Origin: Bacteroidia bacterium
GTDB lineage: Bacteria > Bacteroidota > Bacteroidia > J057 > JADKCL01
Reading direction: 5' to 3'
DNA: 64,000 bases
Assembly (NCBI GenBank): GCA_020635905.1
Contig: JACJYV010000004.1
Span: 434,001-498,000, forward strand
Below are positions 52,771 to 63,200 of the stretch, piece by piece. Within the stretch, counting starts at the first letter, position 1; each line of letters starts with the position of its first letter. The position numbers and the translations under genes are program-made. The notes below the pieces were generated by a model, which was given only the letters and a program-made list of their open reading frames with translations, did no database searches and was not told the DNA's origin.

Positions 52771-53766
52771 ATGTCTGAGCAACTGGAAATATTTAAAGCA
52801 GGGCTTTCAATCTATGACCCTTTTAAGGACAAGCGATACTGGGACCTTGGACCGTACTACAGTATGGGTCCGGAAGATCAAAAACTGGCTTTGGAATTTA
52901 TTCTTGAAAAAATCAGGGAGCATGATGACCCTCGTGGTCCTTTCACCCTGGTTACCCTGGGCAGGAAAGATCTGGTTCCATTTTTGCAAGAACAATACGG
53001 GTTAAAAACCAATGAAATTACCAAACTCTGGATTGCCAGATCAATTTTTGAACTAACCGGTGATCCTCCCTTGTTTTTGGATTCCATTCGCAAATGTTTT
53101 CGTTCTGAAAATCCTGAAGTCAGGTTGGAGGCAGCCCATCTTCTGGATGGAATTGGGATAAAAGAGATGTTCACAACCAGGGAAATTTTTTCCTTTTTCG
53201 AAAAGGAAGAAGACCCTATGGTTTACAGGAGGCTAAAGGGAATTCTTTTTAACAAATTACCATTTGGGAGGATTTTTGGGAAAGAGGGGACGGAAGCCTT
53301 TTATTTGAGCGTAAAGCTTGGGACCAGATTCAATTATATCCGCGAACCAGCAATTGAGGAATTTCGAAAGGTGCTTTTTGAGCCGGAAGCCATTTCCTAC
53401 GCTTACGAATTTCTTCCGGACTTTGAGATTAATTACCAGGGTACTCCAAACATGGTGGACTATTCCATTTGGGTAGACGATCCAGATGACGAAGAATTTG
53501 AATATCCAGAGGTCCTCGAGTGGGTCAAAAATCTGAGTGGGTATGACGAAAGATGGTTTCGTTTGATACTAATTCGTTACCTTAATGAACAAAGTATTCG
53601 TTCTGCCCGCCTCCTGATCGACCTCGACCACCGCGAAGCCGTACAGGCTTTCAAAGATTGTCTGGAATTTGCAAACAAAGAGGAATTTATTCTGGAGTTG
53701 AAAAGGGGGATTGGGAAGTGGGAGGGATACCCTCGGGAGGAATCTTCTGACCAAAATAGTGGATAA
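52771..53766 (+). CDS. HEAT-like protein paired with putative cargo
   Basis: 331 aa from ATG 52771; an upstream in-frame start would overlap the cargo gene by about 180 bases. It is all-helical with HEAT-like units: KCFRSENPEVRLEAAHLLDG in the middle and SARLLIDLDHREAVQAFKDC near the end, matching the 32472-33572 paralogue. It is soluble with an acidic patch (WVDDPDDEEFEYPE). Tight linkage to the putative toxin makes an immunity, chaperone or loading role likely. The original HEAT paralogue lies in the same locus without such a neighbour. No regulatory site is seen. Confidence 0.72.
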   Translation: MSEQLEIFKAGLSIYDPFKDKRYWDLGPYYSMGPEDQKLALEFILEKIREHDDPRGPFTLVTLGRKDLVPFLQEQYGLKTNEITKLWIARSIFELTGDPPLFLDSIRKCFRSENPEVRLEAAHLLDGIGIKEMFTTREIFSFFEKEEDPMVYRRLKGILFNKLPFGRIFGKEGTEAFYLSVKLGTRFNYIREPAIEEFRKVLFEPEAISYAYEFLPDFEINYQGTPNMVDYSIWVDDPDDEEFEYPEVLEWVKNLSGYDERWFRLILIRYLNEQSIRSARLLIDLDHREAVQAFKDCLEFANKEEFILELKRGIGKWEGYPREESSDQNSG

Positions 53767-53995
53767 TCCAGGTATTTCGTTTTTGCATTGCCAAAGAAAA
53801 TGCCGTAATTTAAGCAAGAGAAATAAAATCGGGTCGTGGGGACTTCTGCCAAAAATTGTTCAGATTTTTCTGTCCTGAATAATTTACCTTTCGATTCGGT
53901 TATTGTTCTTTTGAAGTATCAGTTTGGATGGTGCTTCACGGAAAAAACGTTCAAAAACAAGATTTGAATACCATTAAAAATAATTACCGAACTCT

Positions 53996-54508
53996 ATGAA
54001 AAATTTTCAACTGAATCGTTTCGCTTTCCTTTTCCTGATTGTGCTTGTGTTTGCGGCTTGCAAGTCAGATCCTTGTGAGGAATCTCCCTGCTTGAATGGA
54101 GCAACCTGCACCAATGTGGATGGCGATGCCGTTTGTACATGTGCTACTGGCTATGAGGGGGAATTTTGCGGGACTGAGTGGCGTAGTTCAGTTTTGGGTG
54201 CTTATAACGGTGATTATTGCAGCGGGACTTCTACCTATACCACTTCAGTTACTGAAAAATCAGGAAGTGTTTTGGAAGTGGAATTCTCCAATTTCGCCGA
54301 TTATTCTGTAACGTATTCCACAAGTCAACTGGTTTATGGTGTGTTTACCTCAAAAGACACGATTAATATTCCTGATCAGTTCATGACTGACCTGGGAAGT
54401 ACCGTTTCCGGAAAAGCAGTGATTGGGTCTGATGGGAAAATTACCATTAACCACAAAGTGACTGATCAATTTGGATCATTGAATTGTGTTGATGTTTTGT
54501 CCAAATAA
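53996..54508 (+). CDS. EGF-like lipoprotein (copy 1)
   Basis: 170 aa. The signal ends in FAAC, giving lipidation at Cys 22. Residues 27-58 are one EGF-like module with six Cys (27, 32, 38, 47, 49, 58) and the CLNGATC pattern. The remaining 110 residues form a beta domain with two Cys. A near-identical architecture occurs at 59686-60201, and each is followed by a giant surface protein, so this pair was duplicated. The job is probably a cell-surface partner of the downstream adhesin; no substrate can be named. It starts 229 bases after the HEAT gene and seems to have its own promoter. Confidence 0.85.
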   Translation: MKNFQLNRFAFLFLIVLVFAACKSDPCEESPCLNGATCTNVDGDAVCTCATGYEGEFCGTEWRSSVLGAYNGDYCSGTSTYTTSVTEKSGSVLEVEFSNFADYSVTYSTSQLVYGVFTSKDTINIPDQFMTDLGSTVSGKAVIGSDGKITINHKVTDQFGSLNCVDVLSK

Positions 54509-54538
54509 GTCATAAATTTCTTCTATATCTGTAAGAAA

Positions 54539-57500
54539 ATGAGGTTCAAGAGATTGCCAGACAAAGGAATTCCCTTCAAGATTTTTACAATTTTGTTTGT
54601 AATAGGATTGGGATTTGGAGTTCCTTTGGCTGGTTATTCTCAGGTAACATCACTTACTATCACGCCAACCACAGTATGCAAGGGAGGAACCATCAGCATG
54701 ACGTCGTCTCCAGCAAACTATGCAGGAAACATTAATTTCGTCAGGATCGGGGCTACAGATGTAACATCCACAATTTCAATCTCAGCCAATACGTGCACTG
54801 TCACCGTTCCTCCAGGTGCCCCCTCGGGTACACTTACAGTTTTTACCAGGGTTAATGGAATTGACTCGATAAGTGGAACAATAAATGTTCATGCGAATCC
54901 AACACTATCTTACCCAGGAGGCACTCACTGCAAGTCAGGATCCAACGTTCCTGCGACTTTGACAGGTCCAGGGGGAATGACTGGTTCATTCAGCGGAGGA
55001 GGAGCATCGTTAAACGGAAGTGGTGATGTCTTGATTGCAACTACTGCTCCAGGTACTTACAATATTACCTATAATGCAACCAGTCCATGCGTTGTTTCGA
55101 CTACTGCGGCCTCGGTCACAATTACTGCAGACCAGTTATCAACCTTTAATTATGCAAACGCAGATACAATTTTTTGCAATACCAAGCTTGGGACTATTGA
55201 TGCAACAAAACCAGGGGGAACTGTAGGCAGTTTTACCGCCTCCCCTGCCGGGCTTTCCATTATTTTTGGGGGTGGGAATGCTGGAAGAATTACACCAGCC
55301 TCTTCTTCTCCAGGAACATACATTGTTACCAGAACGGCTACTGGTGCTTGCGGGTCCTCAACAAATGACAGGGTAGTAGTGTTGCCTCCCCCAACTCTTG
55401 TTTTAGACTACCCTTCAATCACAAGTTCTGGGGGGCTTTGTCCAGGACCGGGAGCCTATCCGACGGTTGCGAGTGGGTTCGAACATCCCTCCTTAACTTT
55501 AAATGGAAACCACTTGGATTCAACCGCAAACGGAATAGGTTACCATTTTGCATATGTCGTATTTTCCAGTAGTGGCCCTGGGGGCAAATCCCTTCACGAA
55601 GATTTTGTTTTCCCATGGGAATTAGGTAATACAGAAGGTTCATTGCAGGCAAAAAATGGAAATAGTAGTGTTGGAACCTGGGTCATATCAGCCTCATATG
55701 ATAGCGCAGGTTGCTCGACCACCGACACCTACACTTTCACCGTTGGTTCTTCAGCAAACTCCAGCTTCACAGTTGATTCAACTACCATTTGCAAAAGGGG
55801 AAGTGGTGACACCCTAATTCCTGTTCCAGTAACACCAGGTGGAGTTTGGTCCATCTCTCCATCCGCGGGAAGCGGGTTTTTGTCAGGTTCAGGAGCAATC
55901 ATTACTGATCAGGTAGATGCAAAAAGTTACACCCTTACCTACACCATTGGTGCAGGTTGTGGCTCTGCTACCAATCAGGTAATTACGATTGATACCACGA
56001 TCAAAAGGGTTTTAAGCTACCCGACCCCACTATGTAAATCCGTTGACTGGCAATACCCAACTGTGGATGGCTCCCCGGCAGGGGGAGGAGGTTTCCCCGG
56101 AACCTTTACTTTTCTTGGGGCTTCAACCCTGACAAATGCCTTTTCCATGCTCAATGCAACCCATGGGGGAGTTGATCCAGATGATTCGGCGACTTCCATT
56201 GGAACCTATGACATTTATTACAACCCATCGAATTTATGCGATGTTGGTGACACCGCCGCTGTCAAAATCGTGGCCTTACCCAACCCATCCTTCAGTTACG
56301 GCCCGACAGATTCATTTTGTTTCAATCTGAATACAATAAATCTTTTTGCACCCATGAACCCTGCGGGAACGTTTTCTTCTGGCTTTATTCCAATCAATCC
56401 CTCCACCGGAAAGTTGACCATCGGGGCGCTGTCTGCGGGAGGTGTTGACACGATAAAATATGTCCTTTCAGATACTTTATGTACTGATTCAAGCAGTCTG
56501 GAGATCACCATCATGCCTTATGATGATGCTGATTTCGCCTATTATCAGGACTCGTTTTGTCAGGATATTGGGTTGATTTTGCCAGATACCATCAATGTTC
56601 CCACCGGGGTTTTTACCCAGGTTACCGCCAACAACCTGGTCATTACGAACTCGTCAAGTGGGCAGATTGATGTCACCACAAGTGGGAGAGGGGTTCACAT
56701 TATTGAATACACGGTCAGTGATTATTGCCCTCACAGCACCCGCGACACGATTACGGTGGTCAGGCTTGATTCTGCGAATTTCAGTTACCCTGGAGGAGCA
56801 ATTCCCACCTATTGCGAGACCGCAAGCATGAAATTTCCTTCAAATACAGGTCTTGGAGGAGGATATTATCAGCAAACAGCAGGACCGGCTTCCGGCCTGC
56901 TGGTGGACAGCCTCACTGGAATTGTTCATCCCTGGGGGAGTACACCCGGGGCATACACCGTTACTTATTTTACCCAGACTTCTAATTTCAGTCATTGCCC
57001 CAATACCTCCAGCGCCACCCTGAATATTCAGGCCCAGGACTCCGCAGCGGTTACCTACTCTCAGCCCTGGTATTGTAATAACGGAAGCACTGGAAATCCT
57101 ATAAAAACGAGTTCAGGAACCTTTTCTGAGCCAACTGGTACAGTTGTTTTCAACTCATCTACTACTGGAAATATTAACCTGGCAAACACCCAGCCAGGTG
57201 GCCCATATCTGATTGTTTACATCACAAATGCCACAAGTTGTCCTGATACAGCAACTGCAATCGTGCAGGTAATCAGCCAGGATGGTGCCTCCATGACCTA
57301 TCCTGACAACGGAAAATATTGTGAAAAAGATCCATACCCAACTCCTGTGATCACCGGAACCACGGGAGGAACTTTTACCTCGGGTGACCCGGTCAATTTC
57401 CCGGTCAACTCAATTACGGGGGAAATTACCCTGGATTTGAATTCACTGGTGAATCCCGACACCTTCACCGTTGACTATGCCACGGCAAGTTCCTGTCCTA

Positions 57501-59188
57501 CCAGTGATCAGGTGACCATCATTGTGCTGCCTCAGGAAGACGCAGAATTCACCTACCTGACTTCCTATTGCGAAAGCGATTTATCTGCTACGCCAACCTC
57601 AATTGCGCCTACCAGCGCCCTTAATCCGTATATTCATTGTTATAAACCATCCAGCCTTTCACCTTGTGACAGTTTGGTAATTGACTCTGTTACAGGTACC
57701 ATTTATCCATACCTCTCGGCTCCCGGAACCTATACCCTTGAACGGTACGTTCCTTCTAACGGAATTGGTTGTGATGCCGTTCATTATGAGGACATTACCA
57801 TCATTGATGAAAATACAGCCAGAATCAAATTCCTGCGGGATGAATACTGTCAAAATTCACCCGACGACAAGCCAATCGTTTTGGGGGGTGATTCAACAGG
57901 AACGTTTGATTTCGTCTATCTGGATTCGGTGGGCAACCCGGTAATTGCCTGGGTAAGTACCTTTGCCGGGTTGATAAATTTTGATAATTCCGGACCGGGA
58001 CTGTTTGAAATCGTGTATTCTGTACCAGGCCAGTGTAAGAACGAAGCCAGGGATACAATCAGGATTTATGGAAATGATTCATCCCTTTTCTTCTACGACA
58101 GCAATAACTATTGCGAAGGCGCTGCAAATCCTTCTCCAATTATTTTGGGAGATACAGTGGGAATATTCTCGGAACCCAGCGGAAAGGTAATTTTTGTGGA
58201 TGATTCGACCGGCACCATAGACCTGCAGAAAAGCTTCTACGGTGGTCCTTACTTCATTACTTATACTACCTTTGGACGTTGTCCTGAGCCTTATACCCAA
58301 CAGGTCAGGATCAACCGTCAGCCGACGCCTGTGATGACTGCCGATCCCGGAAATGTGATTTGCGCGGGCGATCCCATCCTTTACAAAGTGAATGGAGGTT
58401 TTACGGGTCCCAGCATCAATTTCTCATTCTATCTGAACGATTCACTGGTAATTACCAGTAACAGCAACCGTTTTGACCCTCTGGTGGATATGACGCCGCC
58501 TTATACCCTGCAGGATGGCGATGAGATCAAAACCATGGCCAAATTTGTGCCCCAATCTGGCGGATGTGCGGCTTATGACTCGATCCAGATGGTGGTAAAT
58601 CCCATTCCGTCTGTGGTGCTGAACAACCCGATTACGACTGTAACCGGGGACGATCCTGTTTCAATTCAGTTGTTTTCAGACGCTGACAGCACGGTCTTTT
58701 ATTGGTTGATGACCTCGGTGGGAAGGGTTGTCCCAGAAGAAATTGAGGATTCGACAGATTTCGTCATGAACGGGGACTGGATTTATCTGAATCCCACCAT
58801 TATCCTTCTGGATGATATTACACCTGCTCAATTGACTTTCCAGGTGCTTCCCATCGCCAAAGGTTGTGTAGGCACGAATGTAACCATTATTGTAAATGTG
58901 AATCCAAACGATCAGCCCATCTTTATTCCAGGGGTAATTACTCCCAATGGTGACGGTCGAAACGATTTTTGGAATATTCAGTTCGAACAGGGATTGGTGC
59001 CCGAAGATTTTGCCCTGCAATTGTACAATCGCAGCGGGGGTTTGGTGGATGAAATTGAATCCCTGTCCAATCCCATGACCTATACAGGTGAGCACCTTCC
59101 TGATGGCGTTTACTGGTATATAATTACCGAAAAAGCCACCAGCACGGTTTGGGCGAAAGGCGGTTTAACCATTCGCAGGAAAAAATAA
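54539..59188 (+). CDS. Giant T9SS type-B sorted surface repeat protein (copy 1)
   Basis: 1549 aa. Signal peptide about 1-35 (ends AGYSQ). The body holds many Ig/PKD-like repeats of 80-90 residues, each with a conserved Cys near FxYxxxxFC and segments such as GTYxITY. The last 85 residues, starting FIPGVITPNGDGRNDFW and ending GGLTIRRKK, are the type-B (gliding-motility-associated) T9SS sorting domain, so the protein is exported through type IX and tethered at the surface. It is likely an adhesin. It is followed by an intrinsic terminator at 59218. Closely related to the partial gene at 60239. Confidence 0.92.
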   Translation: MRFKRLPDKGIPFKIFTILFVIGLGFGVPLAGYSQVTSLTITPTTVCKGGTISMTSSPANYAGNINFVRIGATDVTSTISISANTCTVTVPPGAPSGTLTVFTRVNGIDSISGTINVHANPTLSYPGGTHCKSGSNVPATLTGPGGMTGSFSGGGASLNGSGDVLIATTAPGTYNITYNATSPCVVSTTAASVTITADQLSTFNYANADTIFCNTKLGTIDATKPGGTVGSFTASPAGLSIIFGGGNAGRITPASSSPGTYIVTRTATGACGSSTNDRVVVLPPPTLVLDYPSITSSGGLCPGPGAYPTVASGFEHPSLTLNGNHLDSTANGIGYHFAYVVFSSSGPGGKSLHEDFVFPWELGNTEGSLQAKNGNSSVGTWVISASYDSAGCSTTDTYTFTVGSSANSSFTVDSTTICKRGSGDTLIPVPVTPGGVWSISPSAGSGFLSGSGAIITDQVDAKSYTLTYTIGAGCGSATNQVITIDTTIKRVLSYPTPLCKSVDWQYPTVDGSPAGGGGFPGTFTFLGASTLTNAFSMLNATHGGVDPDDSATSIGTYDIYYNPSNLCDVGDTAAVKIVALPNPSFSYGPTDSFCFNLNTINLFAPMNPAGTFSSGFIPINPSTGKLTIGALSAGGVDTIKYVLSDTLCTDSSSLEITIMPYDDADFAYYQDSFCQDIGLILPDTINVPTGVFTQVTANNLVITNSSSGQIDVTTSGRGVHIIEYTVSDYCPHSTRDTITVVRLDSANFSYPGGAIPTYCETASMKFPSNTGLGGGYYQQTAGPASGLLVDSLTGIVHPWGSTPGAYTVTYFTQTSNFSHCPNTSSATLNIQAQDSAAVTYSQPWYCNNGSTGNPIKTSSGTFSEPTGTVVFNSSTTGNINLANTQPGGPYLIVYITNATSCPDTATAIVQVISQDGASMTYPDNGKYCEKDPYPTPVITGTTGGTFTSGDPVNFPVNSITGEITLDLNSLVNPDTFTVDYATASSCPTSDQVTIIVLPQEDAEFTYLTSYCESDLSATPTSIAPTSALNPYIHCYKPSSLSPCDSLVIDSVTGTIYPYLSAPGTYTLERYVPSNGIGCDAVHYEDITIIDENTARIKFLRDEYCQNSPDDKPIVLGGDSTGTFDFVYLDSVGNPVIAWVSTFAGLINFDNSGPGLFEIVYSVPGQCKNEARDTIRIYGNDSSLFFYDSNNYCEGAANPSPIILGDTVGIFSEPSGKVIFVDDSTGTIDLQKSFYGGPYFITYTTFGRCPEPYTQQVRINRQPTPVMTADPGNVICAGDPILYKVNGGFTGPSINFSFYLNDSLVITSNSNRFDPLVDMTPPYTLQDGDEIKTMAKFVPQSGGCAAYDSIQMVVNPIPSVVLNNPITTVTGDDPVSIQLFSDADSTVFYWLMTSVGRVVPEEIEDSTDFVMNGDWIYLNPTIILLDDITPAQLTFQVLPIAKGCVGTNVTIIVNVNPNDQPIFIPGVITPNGDGRNDFWNIQFEQGLVPEDFALQLYNRSGGLVDEIESLSNPMTYTGEHLPDGVYWYIITEKATSTVWAKGGLTIRRKK

Positions 59189-59217
59189 TTGTAGGCTGTA
59201 AAGCAAAAACATGAGAG

Positions 59218-59246
59218 AGGGACCCCATTTTACAGGGTCCCTTTTT
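59218..59246 (+). terminator. Intrinsic terminator after surface protein 1
   Basis: AGGGACCC (59218-59225) pairs perfectly with GGGTCCCT (59235-59242) around a 9-base loop and is followed by TTTTT. It lies 29 bases after the stop of the giant surface protein. Confidence 0.9.
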
Positions 59247-59635
59247 CGTTGGACTAAAATTTGAACAGGATCAGGCCAATTTCTCCAAAAAATCGAACAG
59301 CCATTTTGAACAAAGGAATTACAGATTGCATTATTACCAGACTGAATCATGATCACTGAGAATGTCCTTTAAATGCTCATTAAGGCCGTTTTGGAAGAGT
59401 TTTAATAATCTGTAATATTCGATTTTGGCGTTCAAAACTTAGTTGCGCGGAAATTAAAAAGCAGTCAAAAATTGTTCGGGTAATTTCATTTTGGTCAATA
59501 TATCTTAGAACATTGAATTTAATGGGATAAAAAGAGTTGCAAAAAGTCTGAAAAAATTGGTCCAGGCTGGATTATTAAAACCTTTTCTTGTGCAAAAAGC
59601 CTTCATTTTGCCTCTGAAATTCCCATTTCAATGTT

Positions 59636-59643
59636 TATATTTG
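59636..59643 (+). promoter_or_regulatory. Bacteroidota-type -7 promoter element
   Basis: TATATTTG fits TAnnTTTG and lies 42 bases before the ATG of EGF lipoprotein copy 2, a normal distance. A TTG at 59609-59611 is a possible -33 element but the spacing is slightly long. Confidence 0.5.
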
Positions 59644-59685
59644 CTTGAGTTCAAATATTAAATTGAAAATTAAAGGAATTAAAAA

Positions 59686-60201
59686 ATGAAAATTGGAAAA
59701 CTTTTTTTCGCAACTCTTTTCACTATTCTGGTCATTTTGGGAGTTGGTTGTAATCCCTGTAAAAACACAGAGTGTCTGAATGGCGGAACCTGCGTGGACG
59801 GAACCTGCAACTGTGCACCCGGATATGGTGGATCTGATTGCAGTGGCAATTTCAGAGACTCATTTGTAGGTGATTATTCTGCCGTAAATTCTTGCAACAA
59901 CACGGTTTTTGGAACTTTTACCACAGACATCACCGAAGATGCAACTGATGGTTCCAAGGTAATTTTCTCGAATTTTGCTGCCTGGACTTCGAGCGCAGGT
60001 GCAACTTCAATGGTCTATGGCTTGGTAACTGATGGTGAAAAAATTCAGATTCCCTCACAAACTATTTCTTCTACAATCACAAGCGATGCCACATTTGAAG
60101 GCACAGTTACTTTTTTGAATGCTGGAGAACTCCTGGCTTCCTATACCATATTTGATGGAGTATATACTCAAACCTGTAGTGATACTCTTACCGTGCAATA
60201 A
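59686..60201 (+). CDS. EGF-like lipoprotein (copy 2)
   Basis: 171 aa. Lipobox LGVGC gives Cys 22. A compact EGF-like module with Cys at 25, 30, 36, 41, 43 and 52 (ECLNGGTC, CNCAPGYGG) is followed by a beta domain that parallels copy 1 (MVYGLVTDGEKIQIPSQ versus LVYGVFTSKDTINIPDQ). It starts with its own promoter and is followed 37 bases later by the second giant surface protein. Same likely role as copy 1: a surface-exposed partner of the adhesin. Confidence 0.85.
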   Translation: MKIGKLFFATLFTILVILGVGCNPCKNTECLNGGTCVDGTCNCAPGYGGSDCSGNFRDSFVGDYSAVNSCNNTVFGTFTTDITEDATDGSKVIFSNFAAWTSSAGATSMVYGLVTDGEKIQIPSQTISSTITSDATFEGTVTFLNAGELLASYTIFDGVYTQTCSDTLTVQ

Positions 60202-60238
60202 TCTATAAGTATCAAAATTGGCTAACCCGGAGTGACTT

Positions 60239-63200
60239 ATGAATAGAAAGCTGCCCTCAAAAATATTGCTCTTGATTATTCCAATGCTTATGGGCGTGAT
60301 CAGGGTCTATGGGCAAACTACCATAAGTTACTCTGGGGGGGCTGTTTGTCCGGGGGACGTTATTGCAGTCACTTGCAATCCCAATGGGTATAAAAATAAT
60401 GTTACAGGTGTAACGATAAACGGAACCACCGCCACCTTTACCGTAGGAACCGGAGGCGACATCAACGTAACTGTTCCAGCTTCCGGGCTTTCCCGCAGTA
60501 CCTCTGGTGTGACTGCCAATAATCTTATTGCAACCGATGGAACCCTTGTTCCCAATTGCAATGTTAACGTCCAACCCGGACCAGCATCCTTAACTTACCC
60601 CGCTGGTCCCTTTTGTAAGGGTTCCGTGGCAACCATTACCCCAACTGCTTTTACCCCAACACCTTCTGCTTCGGGGGCTTTTACCAAGGCAACAGGAGGC
60701 CCAACATTTTCCATGAACAGTACTACCGGGGTGATAACCACAAGTGGGACAAATGCAGGCACCTATACTGTCACGTATACCAGTCCGTATTGCCCGTCGG
60801 AGGCGGCTACCTCCACCAACATTGTGATCAATAACAGCCCGAACGTAACCCCTTTTTTTTACACGCCTTCAACGGTGTGTGCAAATGGAGCAAACCCAAC
60901 TCCGTCCTTCCCAGGAACAGGAAATTTTACCATTTCTCCTGCTCTGACTGGTTTTCCCAATACCACGGGGGTGTTTAATACGAGCGCGGCAACCCCGGGT
61001 ACAACTTATACTATTACCTACACCCGAACGGTTTCAGGTTGCACAAGTACTGCCACCGCCACAGTTGCAGTTGTTGCATTACCCACGGCCACGCCCTTTT
61101 CTTACCCATCTCCTTCAGTTTGCAAAAACTCCGGAAATCACACTCCATCATTTCCGGGCAGCGGCAATTTTACCATTTCTCCAGCGCTGGCCGGGTTCCC
61201 TAACACCACTGGAGTCTTTGATGCAAATGCTGCAACAGCCGGGCAAACCTACACCGTTACCTATTCAAGAACCGTGGCAGGGTGTACCAGTACTGCCACC
61301 ACAACCATTACGGTGAATGCATTACCAACTTTGGCCCTCACATATCCTGGCATAACTTCGAATACCATTTGCCCCCCTGCAAGCAATTCAGGGACCAATC
61401 ATACCTGGTATAAGCCAACTGTTACCGTCAATTCTTCCCCGCATCCTGCCACGGTCCTTTCGGGAACGGAGCAGCACTTCCCGGATATTGTGTTCAGCTA
61501 TGTTCAAAACAGTGGTCCGGGCGCCAATGATATAAATTTGGACAACTCTTCTCCTTTTACAGAGGCGGCAACTGACATGCAATCTCCCGGAGTTGAAGGA
61601 AGTGTGGCCGGCCGCAGGCTGGAAAACGGACAGTGGACCATTACTGCCCTTTACACTGATGTTAACGGATGTACAGATTCAGATACCTATACTTTGAACG
61701 TAACCTCGGTTTCTGATCCGGGATTTGCCTTCATCCCTGCAGGTATTTGTGCAGTGGTATGTACCGTTGGTACATGTTCTACTTCAGTATTTCCAAATAC
61801 CGTGGCTCAATCAGGTGGAACCTGGTCCATAGATACAACGGTCAGTAATACCATATTCAATACATCCAATGCTGCTATCCGTTCAGACCTGCTTCCCGTG
61901 GGGAATTATAAGGTTTTCCATACCCATACAGCCAGCGGCTGTACCATGACGGATTCGCAGTCCGTGCAAATTGTTGGCGCAGGAACGCCCAATTTGAGCT
62001 ATCCTAATCCCGTTTGCCGTGATCAGGATACCATTTTCCCCAAAGTGGATGGATTTTTGGCAACTCCACTGGGATTTGACGGAAGTTTTACTTTTTCAGC
62101 AAATTCTCCCGATTCTCCCACCGCGAATCTTTTCTCCGCTTCCAACAAAAATGAAGGCGCCTTATTGCCATCAGCCATGGCCCTTTCAGAGGATACCATT
62201 TATGTGACTTTTTCCCCGTTGTCAACCTGCCTTTCTCCAACGAAGGATACCATTTATATAGGGGGCGCTTCAAGTGGAGGGTTTTCTTACGGGGTGGATT
62301 CTGTTTGTTACACGGCAGGCCCCCTGACACCTACTCCGGTAAATATGGGGGGAACTTACACCAGCCTTGGAGGACAATTCACTGTAAATTCCTTTTCCGG
62401 AGAAACGAGCTTTGGAACATTTACCCAGGGTGTGGTTGACTCTGTCCAGTATACATTTACGAATGCATTTGGTTGTGTTACATCCACCGTTGAAATCCTG
62501 AAGGTTAAGCCAAAGGATAATGCATCATTCGCTTATGCACCCGACTCCCTTTGTCTGGATGCGCCCAATGAAATCCCAACCGTGGCTTTTCCCACGGGAT
62601 CATTTTCACTCGTTTCGACCAATTCACTGAGCTTTGTCAGTACCTCAACAGGAGAAATTGATGTTTCCAACAGTTCTTCCGGCAAACACATTATCAAATA
62701 CACCACTGCAGGTTTCTGTCCCAATTCTTCACGGGATACGATTACCCTGGTTCAAATTGACCCGGCAGCATTTTCCTACCCGGGAGGGGTAAACCCAAGC
62801 TGGTGTGTCAATGAAAATCCCAAATACCCAATCTTCACTGGATTGGGTGGGGGAGCATTTAACCAAACTGCCGGACCTGCTTCAGGTTTGCTGACTGCAT
62901 TGGACACAGCTACGGGTAAAATAATTCCCTGGCTGGCTTCTCCGGGCAGTTATACGATCACTTATTCAACGGCAATTTCGCCTTTGAGCCATTGTCCCAA
63001 CACAACAACGGCCCAGTTTCAAGTGGTGGGGCAAACTCCTGCCTCAGTATCGTATTCTCAGCCAACATATTGTAAATCAGGAAGTACGGGCCCGCCAGTT
63101 GTTTCCAACTCTGGTTATTTCAGCGAGCCTACCCAATCTGTTAAATTCCTTTCAACTTTGACTGGAAATATTAACCTGAACACCACCCCGGCAGGAGGCC

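Larger units (their letters stand above)
59189..59685. other. 497-bp intergenic region between duplicated units
   Basis: AT-rich. It holds the terminator at 59218-59246 and a -7 promoter match at 59636-59643. No other gene or repeat is convincing; short minus-strand frames here look like chance. Confidence 0.6.
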
